Shown: one piece after another, positions 33,559 to 42,409 of the stretch
How the letters are laid out: every line of letters begins with the position of its first letter
Position numbering within the stretch: position 1 is the stretch's first letter
Source: Avibacterium sp. 20-132
GTDB taxonomy: Bacteria; Pseudomonadota; Gammaproteobacteria; Enterobacterales; Pasteurellaceae
Length of the DNA: 64,000 bases
NCBI RefSeq assembly: GCF_023611925.1
Contig: NZ_CP091456.1
Span: 620,001 to 684,000, forward strand
Reading direction: 5' to 3'
Position numbers and translations under genes: made by a program
Notes under the pieces: generated by a model
The model's database searches: none
What the model was told of the DNA's origin: nothing
Seen by the model: the letters and a program-made list of their open reading frames with translations, nothing else

Positions 33559-34083
33559 TTATTTTACTGTACAAACTTTCAACACTTGATCGCTGCCTTC
33601 CGCGATATAGCCTTCATCTAAGGAACGTGTTTGTCCTTTTTGTAAATCCAGCATCGCATCATAAATACCTTGTGTTGCACTTGGTTTATTAATGTGTGCC
33701 CAACAGTCTTTACTTAAACGATTAAAATTATTCTGTAATTCAGAGGCAAACACCACGCCACTATAATAAGCATAAATTTGGCTATCCACGCCATTGCCTT
33801 GATATAATTTTGCTTTAATTTGATCAATCGGAATTAAAATACGGTTTAAATACCAATCGTTCGCACCACTCGCGAAAGAATTCACATCATAATCTTTATT
33901 TACGCGCCCTGAATAGGTTTGTACCGTTGCCGCATAAGCCGCTGCATAGGATTTTTGATCGATTTTCTCTTTATCTAAATCAATCACCTTTTTCTCGTTA
34001 TCCATAAAAGGGATGTAAGAAGTCATTGATGAACAAGCAACTAAAAAAGCACTTAGTAGAGAAATTGAAATAATTTTAAACAT
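33559..34083 (-). CDS. Uncharacterised lipoprotein
   Basis: A 174-residue predicted lipoprotein: hydrophobic signal then LVACSS, with Cys17 as the lipid anchor. The mature protein is mixed helical, with three more cysteines (in SKDCWAHI and VLKVCTVK among others). I do not recognise the family. It is a single gene with its own terminator, between the fru operon and mobA. It may be limited to Pasteurellaceae, but that is a guess. Confidence 0.75.
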   Translation of the reverse strand: MFKIISISLLSAFLVACSSMTSYIPFMDNEKKVIDLDKEKIDQKSYAAAYAATVQTYSGRVNKDYDVNSFASGANDWYLNRILIPIDQIKAKLYQGNGVDSQIYAYYSGVVFASELQNNFNRLSKDCWAHINKPSATQGIYDAMLDLQKGQTRSLDEGYIAEGSDQVLKVCTVK

Positions 34084-34163
34084 AATAAATCCACCTTAAG
34101 TAAACATAATATTGTTATTATACTGATTATAATGTGAATAAAAAGCCAAATTTCGGTGATTTT

Positions 34164-34769
34164 TTACCGCACTTTGCTTTCTAAATCTGCCAAGGTATTA
34201 AAGTTTTGGAATGCCGCTTTTTGTTCACTGAAATCAACAGCAATCGCCCCATTTTGTCGCATAAACTGCAACATTTGTCGTTCACCTTTTTGCAAATAGT
34301 CCGCAAGTTTCTCAGCAAGTGTTGTCGAAACCAAGCAAAAGGTAGGGTGTTCTCGTTCACCGTCAGTGGCATAAGTGAGCAAAACGGGGGAATTTTCTCC
34401 CGCACTTCGAGAATGGGGTAATGAGCGCAAAATAGGTTGCTGTAATTTTTCTAGTAAATTCAAAGGTAAAAACGGACAATCGCAAGGCACAAACAGCACA
34501 AAATCTGAATGGGATAACCTTAAGCTGGTTAAAATGCCACTCAAAGGTCCTTGAAAATCTGCCAATTCATCAGCAAACACAGGCAAACCACTTTGACGAT
34601 ACAGGGCTTGATTACGGTTTGCGTTAATCGCAATCTCATTCAGTTGGGGCTTTAAACGTTGATAGCAATGCCAAAATAGGGGCTGACCTTGTAGCAACTG
34701 CAAGCCTTTATCTGCCCCTCCCATACGTCTTGCCAGCCCACCAGCAAGAATTACTGCACTGATTTTCAT
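34164..34769 (-). CDS. mobA: Molybdenum cofactor guanylyltransferase MobA
   Basis: A 201-residue nucleotidyltransferase. The GTP-binding motif LAGGLARRMGGADKG lies at 9-23, and FVPCDCPFLP near 92-101 supplies the metal-binding aspartate. It joins GMP to molybdopterin to form the MGD cofactor. It is separate from mobB in this genome segment. A USS covers its stop-codon region. Confidence 0.94.
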   Translation of the reverse strand: MKISAVILAGGLARRMGGADKGLQLLQGQPLFWHCYQRLKPQLNEIAINANRNQALYRQSGLPVFADELADFQGPLSGILTSLRLSHSDFVLFVPCDCPFLPLNLLEKLQQPILRSLPHSRSAGENSPVLLTYATDGEREHPTFCLVSTTLAEKLADYLQKGERQMLQFMRQNGAIAVDFSEQKAAFQNFNTLADLESKVR

Positions 34770-34832
34770 TTCCCCTCACTTTTGTTTTCCACCTTATCAA
34801 ACACCCTCATTCTACTTGATAACCCCGCAAAT

Positions 34833-34876
34833 AAAAAAGTGCGGTGGAAAAAAGTGTGAATTTTTCTACCGCACTT
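34833..34876. terminator. Inverted USS hairpin between mobA and yihD
   Basis: AAGTGCGGT (34837-34845) and ACCGCACTT (34868-34876) face each other with extended complementarity (TGGAAAAA / TTTTTCTA). It lies between divergent genes, so its use as a terminator is unclear; it may simply be an uptake site. Confidence 0.5.
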
Positions 34877-34966
34877 GTAGGATCGGCTTTTTTACGCCAA
34901 CTTATTCCTTTCTCCCGATAATTACAGTATTATTTAGCCCTTTCTAACTCAAGGTGAGGAACTGTT

Positions 34967-35233
34967 ATGAAATGTCATCGTCTAAATGAAGTGTTGGAAT
35001 TATTGCAACCTTATTGGTCGCAAGATCCTGATTTGAGCTTAACCCAGATTTTGCAGAAAATCGCTGATGAAGCGGGGTTTGATAAACCTGTGGCAGAATT
35101 AACGGACGAAGTGATTATCTATCATTTAAAAATGTATGGCACAGATAAACACGAGCCAATCCCGGGGATCAAAAAAGATTACGAAGAAGATTTTAAAACC
35201 GCATTATTAAAAGCACGCGGAATTATTAAATAA
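34967..35233 (+). CDS. yihD: YihD-family protein (DUF1040)
   Basis: An 88-residue acidic protein matching the YihD family through its whole length ([16 protein letters not shown] at the start). Its function is not established. As in enterics, it directly precedes dsbA, here by 11 bp, so the two are probably cotranscribed. Confidence 0.9.
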   Translation: MKCHRLNEVLELLQPYWSQDPDLSLTQILQKIADEAGFDKPVAELTDEVIIYHLKMYGTDKHEPIPGIKKDYEEDFKTALLKARGIIK

Positions 35234-35244
35234 GGAAAGTTAGA

Positions 35245-35877
35245 ATGAAAAAATTTCTTATTGCGTTAGCATCACTGTTTTTTGTGGCAAATGTTCACGC
35301 CGTTAATTTAACAGAGGGAAAACAATATATTGCGTTAAATACAGAACGCGCGGTTCAGCCTGAAGTGATTGAATTTTTCTCTTTTTATTGCCCTCATTGT
35401 TATGCCTTTGAAATGGATTACCACATTCCTGAAAAAGTCAAAGCTGCACTCCCTGAAGGCACTAAATTTAAACAATATCACGTGAATTTTTTAGGGCTTC
35501 AATCAGAAAATCTCACTCGCGCGTGGGCTTTAGCAATGGCACTCGGCGTAGAAGATAAAGTAAAAGCCCCATTATTTGAAGCCGCACAAGCTGCGGTAAA
35601 AAGTCGAGATCAAGGCGCGCCAAGTTTAAATGCGATCCGCCAAATTTTTATTAATAATGGCGTCACGGCGGAACAATTTGATGGTGGCATTAACAGCTTT
35701 GCCGTCACCGGATTATACAATCAGCAAGTGCAAGCTGCTGAGCGTTTTGATGTACACGGTGTGCCAGATTTTTATGTAAACGGCAAATATCGCGTGAACC
35801 CTGAAGGGTTATCACATAGTCAAGAAGGTTTCATTCAAGACTATGTCGAAACGGTTAAAGCCTTACTACAAAAGTAA
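35245..35877 (+). CDS. dsbA: Periplasmic thiol:disulfide oxidoreductase DsbA
   Basis: A 210-residue protein with a signal peptide (about residues 1-19) and a thioredoxin fold with a helical insert. The redox motif is CPHC at 49-52, and the cis-proline loop is GVPDF near 172. It introduces disulfides into secreted proteins and is reoxidised by DsbB. In E. coli dsbA is under Cpx control; cpxRA lies elsewhere in this window. Confidence 0.96.
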   Translation: MKKFLIALASLFFVANVHAVNLTEGKQYIALNTERAVQPEVIEFFSFYCPHCYAFEMDYHIPEKVKAALPEGTKFKQYHVNFLGLQSENLTRAWALAMALGVEDKVKAPLFEAAQAAVKSRDQGAPSLNAIRQIFINNGVTAEQFDGGINSFAVTGLYNQQVQAAERFDVHGVPDFYVNGKYRVNPEGLSHSQEGFIQDYVETVKALLQK

Positions 35878-35950
35878 CAAATCCATTGCAAAAATAACCA
35901 AAAATTGGTTTAATGCGTGCCGATTTTGAATTCGCAATATTGAGGATATT

Positions 35951-36280
35951 ATGGCAGAAAGTTTTAGCGTAACACGTCGTTTTTTTGACGATAAAAACTA
36001 TCCCCGCGGTTTTGCTCGCCACGGTGATTATACAATCAAAGAATCTCAAGCTTTAGAGCAATATGGTCAAGCCTTTAAAGCCTTAGATACTGGTGAACGT
36101 GCGCCAATCACAGAAGAAGAAAAAGCCTTTGTGGCATTTTGTCAAGGTGAGCGTCAAGCAGAAACTTTTTTTGAAAAAACGTGGAATAAATACCGCACAT
36201 TAACCAGCACCACAAAACGTGTTTATACCTTATCTGGCGTAGTCGCCGATAACTTAGAAGATATGAGCAACGCGGATTAA
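35951..36280 (+). CDS. maoP: Macrodomain Ori protein MaoP (YifE, DUF413)
   Basis: A 109-residue protein with the DUF413 pattern through its whole length, beginning RRFFDDKNYPRGFARHGDYTI. In E. coli MaoP acts with the maoS site to organise the Ori macrodomain. No maoS-like site has been looked for here. It is a single gene with a strong terminator behind it. Confidence 0.88.
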   Translation: MAESFSVTRRFFDDKNYPRGFARHGDYTIKESQALEQYGQAFKALDTGERAPITEEEKAFVAFCQGERQAETFFEKTWNKYRTLTSTTKRVYTLSGVVADNLEDMSNAD

Positions 36281-36298
36281 TCTGCCTAGTAAGATCAT

Positions 36299-36328
36299 AA
36301 GGCTTGAGCAATCAAGCCTTTTCTTTTT
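36299..36328 (+). terminator. Terminator downstream of maoP
   Basis: A 9-bp stem (AAGGCTTGA / TCAAGCCTT) with a GCAA loop, followed by TTCTTTTT. Confidence 0.9.
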
Positions 36329-36355
36329 GCTCGCAATAAATAATGAGAAGGATCA

Positions 36356-37450
36356 ATGCAAGTTTTACCTATCGAAAAATATGATGAATTATTGGCAGAA
36401 AAACGCCAAAAATTAACCGCACTTTTCGCCCCGTTTAATGCACCAGAATTAGCTGTGTTTGACTCGCCAAAGCAACATTATCGTATGCGAGCCGAATTTC
36501 GCCTGTGGCATCAACAGGACGATTTTTATCATATTATGTTCGACAAGCAAACGCGTAAACCTTATCGCATTGACTGCTTTCCAATTGCCAGCCAGCTTAT
36601 CAATGAAATGATGCAAGCCTTGCTGCCCCTGCTCAAACAGCACGCCATTCTCAACCATCGTTTATTTCAAATTGATTATCTCAGCACCCTGAGCAATAAG
36701 ATCATTGTGAGCCTGCTTTATCACAAAGTCTTAGATGAACAATGGCAACAGGCAGCACTCACATTACGCCAAACCTTGCAACAGCAAGGTTTTGACGTGC
36801 AGATCATCGGACGCGCGTCTAAACAAAAAATTTGTTTAGATCAGGATTATGTGGATGAAATTCTGCCCGTAAACGGCAAAGATTATATTTATCGCCAAGT
36901 GGAAAACAGTTTCACGCAACCCAATGCGGTAGTAAATAGCAAAATGTTGCAATGGGCAATTGATTGCACCAAAAACAGCCAAGGCGATTTACTTGAACTA
37001 TATTGTGGAAACGGCAATTTTTCTATCGCACTGGCACAAAATTTCCGTAAGGTTCTCGCCACAGAAATCGCCAAACCCTCTGTGGCAGCGGCACAATTTA
37101 ACATCGCCGCAAACCGAATTGAGAATGTGCAAATCATCAGAATGTCGGCAGAAGAATTTACCCAAGCGATGAACGGCGTGCGTGCTTTTAACCGCTTGAA
37201 AGGCATTGATTTGCAAGCTTATGATTGCAACACAATTTTTGTTGATCCGCCAAGGGCTGGGCTAGATCCTGAGACAGTGAAATTGGTGCAACACTATGAT
37301 CGCATTTTATATATTTCCTGCAACCCGCACACGCTGTGCGATAACCTGCAAACACTGTGTCAAACGCACCGCATTGAGCGTGCCGCCTTATTTGATCAGT
37401 TCCCTTATACTGAACATATGGAATCAGGCGTATGGTTGATCCGAAAATAG
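36356..37450 (+). CDS. trmA: tRNA (uracil-5-)-methyltransferase TrmA
   Basis: A 364-residue SAM-dependent enzyme that makes m5U54 in tRNA. The SAM motif [12 protein letters not shown] lies near 212-223, the DPPR motif near 297, and the nucleophile is Cys322 in ISCNPHTL; the closing Glu is in EHMESG. The 3' end overlaps rsmJ by 19 bp. The AT-rich leader is short, starting 28 bp after the maoP terminator. Confidence 0.96.
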   Translation: MQVLPIEKYDELLAEKRQKLTALFAPFNAPELAVFDSPKQHYRMRAEFRLWHQQDDFYHIMFDKQTRKPYRIDCFPIASQLINEMMQALLPLLKQHAILNHRLFQIDYLSTLSNKIIVSLLYHKVLDEQWQQAALTLRQTLQQQGFDVQIIGRASKQKICLDQDYVDEILPVNGKDYIYRQVENSFTQPNAVVNSKMLQWAIDCTKNSQGDLLELYCGNGNFSIALAQNFRKVLATEIAKPSVAAAQFNIAANRIENVQIIRMSAEEFTQAMNGVRAFNRLKGIDLQAYDCNTIFVDPPRAGLDPETVKLVQHYDRILYISCNPHTLCDNLQTLCQTHRIERAALFDQFPYTEHMESGVWLIRK

Positions 37451-38202
37451 CCGTGCAACTCATTTGCGAAACAAAAAATTCGCAAAATTTCACCGCACTT
37501 TGTGAACAACAAGGATTAATCCACCACTCCAACAGCTCACTTGCCTTGGTGCAAACTGAACAAAATGGCGTTGCGCGCTTGGAATTACGCAAATTAGACG
37601 AACCCAAATTAGGTGCGGTATATGTGGATTTTGTCAATGGCACAATGGCACATCGCCGCAAATTTGGCGGCGGTCGAGGTGAAGCCATTGCCAAAGCGGT
37701 GGGAATTAAAAAAGATTATCTGCCAACCCTCATTGATGCAACAGCAGGCTTGGGAAGAGATGCCTTTGTACTCGCTGCCATTGGTTGCCAAGTGCGTTTA
37801 GTCGAACGCCACCCTGTGGTCTATTTATTATTACAAGACGGCTTACAACGTGCTTATCAAGATGCAGAAATCGGCGCAATGATGCAACAAAATATGCAAT
37901 TATTACCCGTAAAACAGATTGGCGATCTGGCTCAACAAGGCATTCAAGCTGATGTGGTTTATCTCGACCCGATGTATCCCCACAAAACGAAAAGTGCATT
38001 GGTGAAAAAAGAAATGCGCGTTTTTCAGCATTTAGTCGGTGCGGATGAAGACGCCGATGCCCTACTCACCCCTGCCTTACAAATTGCACAAAAGCGCGTT
38101 GTAGTAAAACGCCCTGACTACGCCGAATTCCTCGCCCAAAAAACACCGCACTTTAGCCGCGAAACCAAAAATCATCGCTTTGATATTTATACGGTGGTTT
38201 AG
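37432..38202 (+). CDS. rsmJ: 16S rRNA (guanine-1516-N2)-methyltransferase RsmJ
   Basis: A 256-residue methyltransferase. Motif I is [14 protein letters not shown] near 102-115, followed by LVERHP near 123 and the DPMYPHK motif near 183, all typical of RsmJ (YhiQ). It modifies G1516 of 16S rRNA. The start lies inside trmA, a 19-bp overlap. Two RNA methyltransferases are thus made from one message. Confidence 0.94.
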   Translation: MVDPKIAVQLICETKNSQNFTALCEQQGLIHHSNSSLALVQTEQNGVARLELRKLDEPKLGAVYVDFVNGTMAHRRKFGGGRGEAIAKAVGIKKDYLPTLIDATAGLGRDAFVLAAIGCQVRLVERHPVVYLLLQDGLQRAYQDAEIGAMMQQNMQLLPVKQIGDLAQQGIQADVVYLDPMYPHKTKSALVKKEMRVFQHLVGADEDADALLTPALQIAQKRVVVKRPDYAEFLAQKTPHFSRETKNHRFDIYTVV

Positions 38203-38222
38203 TAAGGCGATTTAATAAAATC

Positions 38223-38249
38223 AAAAAAGCCATCATTCACTGATGGCTC
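38223..38249 (-). terminator. Terminator of the envelope-protein operon
   Basis: A 7-bp stem (GCCATCA / TGATGGC); on the minus strand it ends in CTTTTTTGA. It lies 13 bp beyond the last gene of the leftward operon, and could also act weakly on rsmJ. Confidence 0.8.
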
Positions 38250-38262
38250 TGAGATAAGTGCT

Positions 38263-38718
38263 TTATTGTGGCGAACGAGCAAGTTTTAACTTTTTGATCG
38301 CTGCTTTTGCTTTTTCTTCATCAATTTGTTTGAGATTTGCTCCGCCAACAAATAAACCGGGACGAATGTATTGTTCAATAAAATAATTCTTTCCACCTTC
38401 TGTCGTAATATGTAAGTCATTATTACTAAATTCTGATTCGGTAGAAATTTTATGCGCCCCCGGAATTACTTGCTGATAAAAATAAACATTTCGTGCGGAT
38501 TCACCAATAAATTTACCATCAATATAAAGACTCTTCTTAAGTGCTGATCCAAAAATTGAACCATCACGATAAATATATATCCCTGATTTATTATTTGGTG
38601 GTGCATCAAACTGTTTAGCTTGTATATTTTCAGCTTCAGAGGCAACGGGTACTTTTGCACAGCCCGTTAAAATTAACGTGCCAACAAGCATTAAAACGGA
38701 GAGGATCTTTTTCATCAT
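38263..38718 (-). CDS. DUF2846-type lipoprotein
   Basis: About 151 residues from the first of two adjacent ATGs behind GGTGA; a start 9 bp further upstream is also in frame. Lipobox LTGCAK. The mature region matches the DUF2846 pattern (SGIYIYRDGSIFGSALK, LYIDGKFIGE). It is a predicted envelope lipoprotein of unknown function. It is the last gene of a three-gene operon beside an XRE regulator. Confidence 0.8.
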   Translation of the reverse strand: MMKKILSVLMLVGTLILTGCAKVPVASEAENIQAKQFDAPPNNKSGIYIYRDGSIFGSALKKSLYIDGKFIGESARNVYFYQQVIPGAHKISTESEFSNNDLHITTEGGKNYFIEQYIRPGLFVGGANLKQIDEEKAKAAIKKLKLARSPQ

Positions 38719-38737
38719 ATTCACCATTTAACTTTAA

Positions 38738-39346
38738 TTAGAATAAATAGCTAATATTTAAACCGATCGTATTGCTTTTAAATTCAATACTATTTTTCGC
38801 TTCTAACGTGACTCTGCTATAATCAAGCCCTGCAACTAAATTATCCGTAATTTTTGTTTTCACACCAAAACCGTAACTAAATCCAAACGCGCCACTATTT
38901 TCAAAATCAACATTTCTAAACGCTGGATTATCTTCATTCATCGTGAAACTGCCTGCTTCTACACCGATTTTGACATAAGGCAAGAAACGATCAAGTTGAT
39001 AGCCTTGCAAATAATGTACGCCTACGCGGAAATTCTCTTTAGCGATTTCATTGCCCAAATCATCTTCTGTTTTATTATTCGGAAGGCTAATTTTTCCCTC
39101 AATAATACCAACAAAATTGTTGCCATAATCAAACATATAGCCACCAACAATACCCACGCCAACAGAACGAGAGCTAGACCCCGTATAATTACCATCATCA
39201 TAGTGATAACCAAGTTCTTGTACTGGCACGGAAAAAGACTGTTTATTCAAATCAAGTGCGCCACCAATATAGAAGCCAGAAAAATTTTCCGCTTGTGCAA
39301 ATAATGCTGTACTAGAAAGTAGTGTCGCCATCAAATATTTTTTCAT
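38738..39346 (-). CDS. Outer-membrane beta-barrel protein
   Basis: A 202-residue protein with a signal peptide (cleavage near residue 20) and alternating beta-strand patterns of an eight-stranded barrel, starting FSGFYIGGALDLNKQSF. It ends in a C-terminal phenylalanine (ISYLF), the sorting signal for barrel assembly. It resembles OmpW/OmpX-like or opacity-type small porins. It lies 19 bp before the DUF2846 gene and 20 bp after a lipoprotein gene. Confidence 0.82.
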   Translation of the reverse strand: MKKYLMATLLSSTALFAQAENFSGFYIGGALDLNKQSFSVPVQELGYHYDDGNYTGSSSRSVGVGIVGGYMFDYGNNFVGIIEGKISLPNNKTEDDLGNEIAKENFRVGVHYLQGYQLDRFLPYVKIGVEAGSFTMNEDNPAFRNVDFENSGAFGFSYGFGVKTKITDNLVAGLDYSRVTLEAKNSIEFKSNTIGLNISYLF

Positions 39347-39366
39347 AATATTTCTCCTATTTAGAT

Positions 39367-39849
39367 TTATAAGTTAATTTTTTGAAGTTTTCTATGCTGT
39401 TCTTTCGGCAATGTATTAATATCAATCACAGTTAATGCGCGCTCTTTGCCATTACTTAAAGTAGCCATTACTTCCTCTGGTAAACGATACATAGCCCCTG
39501 TTAAAGGATCAATAACAAGGTGTCCTAATGGTCCACCTATGACAAAATTGCCCCAATACCAACCATCTAATTTTGCTTGAATTTCGATTGTTTCTTTTGT
39601 GAAACCTTTTTTATCAAAAGTAATGAGATATTTTTCAGGTTTGAAGTAGCTAGAACCAGATTTTAATTTAACTACCTGTGGGGTAATTCCTTGGCTGACG
39701 ATTTTCCCTTCTCTATTTGTAATCGTAAAATTTGCGCCCTCAGGGACTGATTGGATAGAAACAGGATAAGTGCTTTTACTAACAATCGTAGCACAACCAG
39801 TTAACCCTACAGTTGCGACAAATAACGCAACTTTTAATAAATTTTTCAT
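39367..39849 (-). CDS. PEGA-like domain lipoprotein
   Basis: A 160-residue predicted lipoprotein (VGLTGCAT lipobox, Cys19). The segment VSIQSVPEGANFTITNREGK (about residues 30-49) is a PEGA-like beta-domain, followed by YLITFDKKGFTKETIEI. A GNFVIGGPLGHLVIDPLTGAMY stretch near residue 100 is common in such bacterial envelope proteins. Function is unknown. It is the first gene of the operon read away from the XRE regulator. Confidence 0.8.
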   Translation of the reverse strand: MKNLLKVALFVATVGLTGCATIVSKSTYPVSIQSVPEGANFTITNREGKIVSQGITPQVVKLKSGSSYFKPEKYLITFDKKGFTKETIEIQAKLDGWYWGNFVIGGPLGHLVIDPLTGAMYRLPEEVMATLSNGKERALTVIDINTLPKEQHRKLQKINL

Positions 39850-39876
39850 AGATAAACCTTATTAAAGATGTAAAAT

Positions 39877-39895
39877 GTCTGTTTTTGAAACAGAC
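39877..39895. promoter_or_regulatory. Operator candidate between the envelope operon and the XRE regulator
   Basis: GTCTGTTT-TTG-AAACAGAC is a perfect 8-3-8 inverted repeat in the 140-bp spacer between the divergent genes, 28 bp from the lipoprotein start and about 95 bp from the regulator start. This is the typical size for an XRE-type dimer. Confidence 0.65.
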
Positions 39896-39988
39896 GAAAT
39901 TCTATAACACTCCCCTGATAATAAACCATAGATGAGGAAGACAGTTTTCTACTCATTTTGAGCAGGAATTGAACAAATGGAGCAGGTA

Positions 39989-40387
39989 ATGGCGATACAC
40001 GAAAAAATTCGATTGATACGGGAAATGAATCACTGGTCCCAAGAAGAAATGGCGGAGAAAATGAATTTATCGCCAAGTGGTTATGCAAAAATTGAACGCG
40101 GTGAAACACAATTACATTACGAAAAATTAAAGAAAATTGCACAGATTTTTGATATGGATATTTCTGAATTAGTAAGAGATGATCGCCATATTTGCTTTTT
40201 AATTAATGAAAATAGTCATCTTAGCTCGAATTATTATGCAACAAATGAAGCGGTTACCATTGAAAATGAAAAACTCAAATTAGCATTAAGCTATAAAGAT
40301 CAGTTATTAGCACAAAAAGATAAAGAGATCGCCTCGTTAAAAGAAATTATTGCATTATTGAAAGCACAACAGACTACGCAAAACTAA
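39989..40387 (+). CDS. XRE-family transcriptional regulator with a C-terminal coiled coil
   Basis: About 132 residues from the second ATG, which has GGAG six bases ahead; an ATG 12 bp earlier is in frame. A Cro/CI-type HTH spans about residues 2-58 (WSQEEMAEKMNLSPSGYAKIERGE). The C-terminal half (about 85-130) is a heptad-like coiled coil (IENEKLKLALSYKDQLL...). No ligand or protease domain is seen. It is divergent from the envelope operon and probably controls it and itself through the palindrome between them. Confidence 0.85.
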   Translation: MAIHEKIRLIREMNHWSQEEMAEKMNLSPSGYAKIERGETQLHYEKLKKIAQIFDMDISELVRDDRHICFLINENSHLSSNYYATNEAVTIENEKLKLALSYKDQLLAQKDKEIASLKEIIALLKAQQTTQN

Positions 40388-40401
40388 GTGCGGTGGTTTT
40401 T

Positions 40402-41004
40402 TCACAATTTTTTCTTAAATTTATTCCAGACTTTGTCTTCTTGACCGCGCCATAGGCGTTGGATATTGTCGTGGTGGCGGTAAACGAGCAGGCAGCAGAC
40501 CAGTGCGACAGGAAAAGTGAATTCGGGTTTATACCACCATACATAAAAAGGAATGGTGATGGCAGCGATAACCGCGCTTAAGGATGAATATCCCGTGAGT
40601 AAAAAGACGGCAAGCCACGTGCCAAGCATCCAAAGATCCACGCCCCAACCAATAGGGGCAATGGCGCCAAATGCGGTGGCGACGCCTTTCCCACCTTTAA
40701 ATTTAAAGAATAAGGGGAAGATATGCCCTAAACAGGCAGCCAATGCAACCATACCTAATTGGAATTGGGTTAAACTGAGATAATAACCTGCCCATACAGG
40801 AAGCATTCCTTTTAGAATGTCAAAAATAAGTACCGCTAAGGCGGCCCAACGTCCGCCGATGCGTAGCACGTTGGTTGCACCGGGATTGTGTGAGCCTGTG
40901 GTGCGAGGATCAGGTAAGCCGGCAAGGCGACAAAATAAAATGGCGCTCGAAATTGAACCGAGCAAATACGCACAAAATATATAAAAAAGGGCGAAAAGGC
41001 TCAT
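40402..41004 (-). CDS. plsY: Glycerol-3-phosphate acyltransferase PlsY
   Basis: About 200 residues from the ATG behind GGGAGGT; a longer start at 41067 lacks support. Five membrane helices. The conserved loop GSHNPGATN near residues 37-45 and the later [10 protein letters not shown] loop bind acyl-phosphate and glycerol-3-phosphate. It makes lysophosphatidic acid for membrane lipids. It is divergent from folB, as in other Gammaproteobacteria. Confidence 0.95.
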   Translation of the reverse strand: MSLFALFYIFCAYLLGSISSAILFCRLAGLPDPRTTGSHNPGATNVLRIGGRWAALAVLIFDILKGMLPVWAGYYLSLTQFQLGMVALAACLGHIFPLFFKFKGGKGVATAFGAIAPIGWGVDLWMLGTWLAVFLLTGYSSLSAVIAAITIPFYVWWYKPEFTFPVALVCCLLVYRHHDNIQRLWRGQEDKVWNKFKKKL

Positions 41005-41102
41005 TTTACCTCCCTGAACTGTCAAGTGAAAAATTTGTTCGTCTATTGTACATAAACTTGATAGCATACGCCTAATAGTATTTCAGGAGATTGAAGGATT
41101 TT

Positions 41103-41459
41103 ATGATAGATCGCATTTTTATTGAAGAATTGGTTGTTTTCGCTCAAATTGGCGTTTATGACTGGGAACAACAAATCAAACAAACGTTGATTTTTGATGT
41201 GGAAATGGCGTGGGATTGTCGTCAGGCAGCGGAGACCGATGATGTTGCCTATTGCCTAAATTATGCCGAAGTCAGCGAATTTATTATCAATTATGTACAA
41301 TCTAAACCTTTTTTCTTAATTGAACGCGTCGCTTATGAAGTAGCGCAGCAGCTTGAACAAAAATACGGATTAAGCTGGTTAAAAATTAAATTAAGTAAGC
41401 CCAAAGCAGTGGCACAAGCACGCAATGTTGGCGTTATAGTGGAACGTGGAACAAGATGA
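41103..41459 (+). CDS. folB: Dihydroneopterin aldolase FolB
   Basis: About 118 residues from the ATG preceded by GAAGGA; the TTG start 12 bp upstream overlaps that ribosome-binding site and is rejected. LVVFAQIGVYDWEQ near residue 9 holds the conserved Glu, and KIKLSKPKAV near residue 94 the active-site lysine. It converts dihydroneopterin to the folate precursor hydroxymethyl-dihydropterin. The stop overlaps the next start by 4 bp. Confidence 0.94.
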   Translation: MIDRIFIEELVVFAQIGVYDWEQQIKQTLIFDVEMAWDCRQAAETDDVAYCLNYAEVSEFIINYVQSKPFFLIERVAYEVAQQLEQKYGLSWLKIKLSKPKAVAQARNVGVIVERGTR

Positions 41460-42349
41460 ATAAACCGTATTATGGCTATCTTTGCTTAATTTTAGCCACG
41501 TTATTTTGGGGCGGAAATTATATCTTCGGCAAAATACTAAGCCGTGACGTTGATCCCATCGTACTGACTTATCTCCGTTGGTTTCCCGCCGCTGTGCTGT
41601 TATTATTGCTGTTTGTTAAACCTGTCATTGCTTTCGTTCCCTCAATTCAAAAAACGTGGAAAATTTTGACCGCACTTTCGTTACTCGGCATTGTGATCTT
41701 CCCTTTATTTCTTTATCAAGGCTTACAAACCACCACGGCACTTAACGCGAGTATTTATCTTGCCGTAGTCCCTATTGCGGTGCTATTGCTCAATCGCCTT
41801 ATTTTTGGGGATAGAATTCGTCCTTTAATGCTTGCGGGGGCAATGGTAAGTTTCTTCGGTGTATTCTGTTTATTAAGCCAAGGCGATCCACAAACCTTAG
41901 TACAATTCAATGTGAATAAAGGGGATCTATGGGCGATTGGGTCGGCATTGAGCTGGGCTGTTTATTGTTGCATTATCCGCCTACGCCCAGCAGAGTTACC
42001 CAACGCGGTGATGCTTACCTTACTTGTTGCCATTGCAATGTTGTGCTTTACCCCTGTATTTCTATGGAAAGCCTTGACTGCCAGCGAACCGATTATCAGC
42101 CAAATTTCTCCAAACCATTGGGCAATGATCGGCTATTTAGTTGTCGGCCCTTCTATTTTGTCTTACGCCTTTTGGAACTACGGCATTAATCTCGTCGGAG
42201 GTGCGAAAGGCGCAGTGTTTACCAATGTTACCCCTTTATTCGCTGCTCTGCTTGGCATTAGCGTTTTGGGTGAAAAGCTCTATTGGTATCATTTCATCAG
42301 TGGAGCATTGATTGTGCTAGGGTTACTGATGTGTAATCGAAAGGGATAA
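41456..42349 (+). CDS. DMT-superfamily (EamA) transporter
   Basis: A 297-residue membrane protein with ten helices in two EamA repeats, starting LILATLFWGGNYIFGKIL. The second repeat begins near residue 155 (GDLWAIGSALSWAVYCCI). Such proteins export amino acids or metabolites; the substrate is not known. It overlaps folB as ATGA and is closed by a perfect USS terminator. Confidence 0.85.
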   Translation: MNKPYYGYLCLILATLFWGGNYIFGKILSRDVDPIVLTYLRWFPAAVLLLLLFVKPVIAFVPSIQKTWKILTALSLLGIVIFPLFLYQGLQTTTALNASIYLAVVPIAVLLLNRLIFGDRIRPLMLAGAMVSFFGVFCLLSQGDPQTLVQFNVNKGDLWAIGSALSWAVYCCIIRLRPAELPNAVMLTLLVAIAMLCFTPVFLWKALTASEPIISQISPNHWAMIGYLVVGPSILSYAFWNYGINLVGGAKGAVFTNVTPLFAALLGISVLGEKLYWYHFISGALIVLGLLMCNRKG

Positions 42350-42361
42350 AAACACAAAAAC

Positions 42362-42392
42362 AAAAAGTGCGGTATTTTTTACCGCACTTTTT
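42362..42392. terminator. Perfect inverted USS terminator between the EamA gene and ddc
   Basis: AAAAAGTGCGGTA and TACCGCACTTTTT form a 13-bp perfect stem with a 5-nt T loop. It lies between two convergent genes and works in both directions. Confidence 0.92.
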
Positions 42393-42409
42393 ATTATCGC
42401 TCAGAAAGA

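Noticed and set aside
34833-34876. USS pair upstream of yihD as the terminator of mobA
   Set aside because: It lies upstream of both divergent genes, so it cannot end either of them; retained only as an inverted uptake-signal pair.
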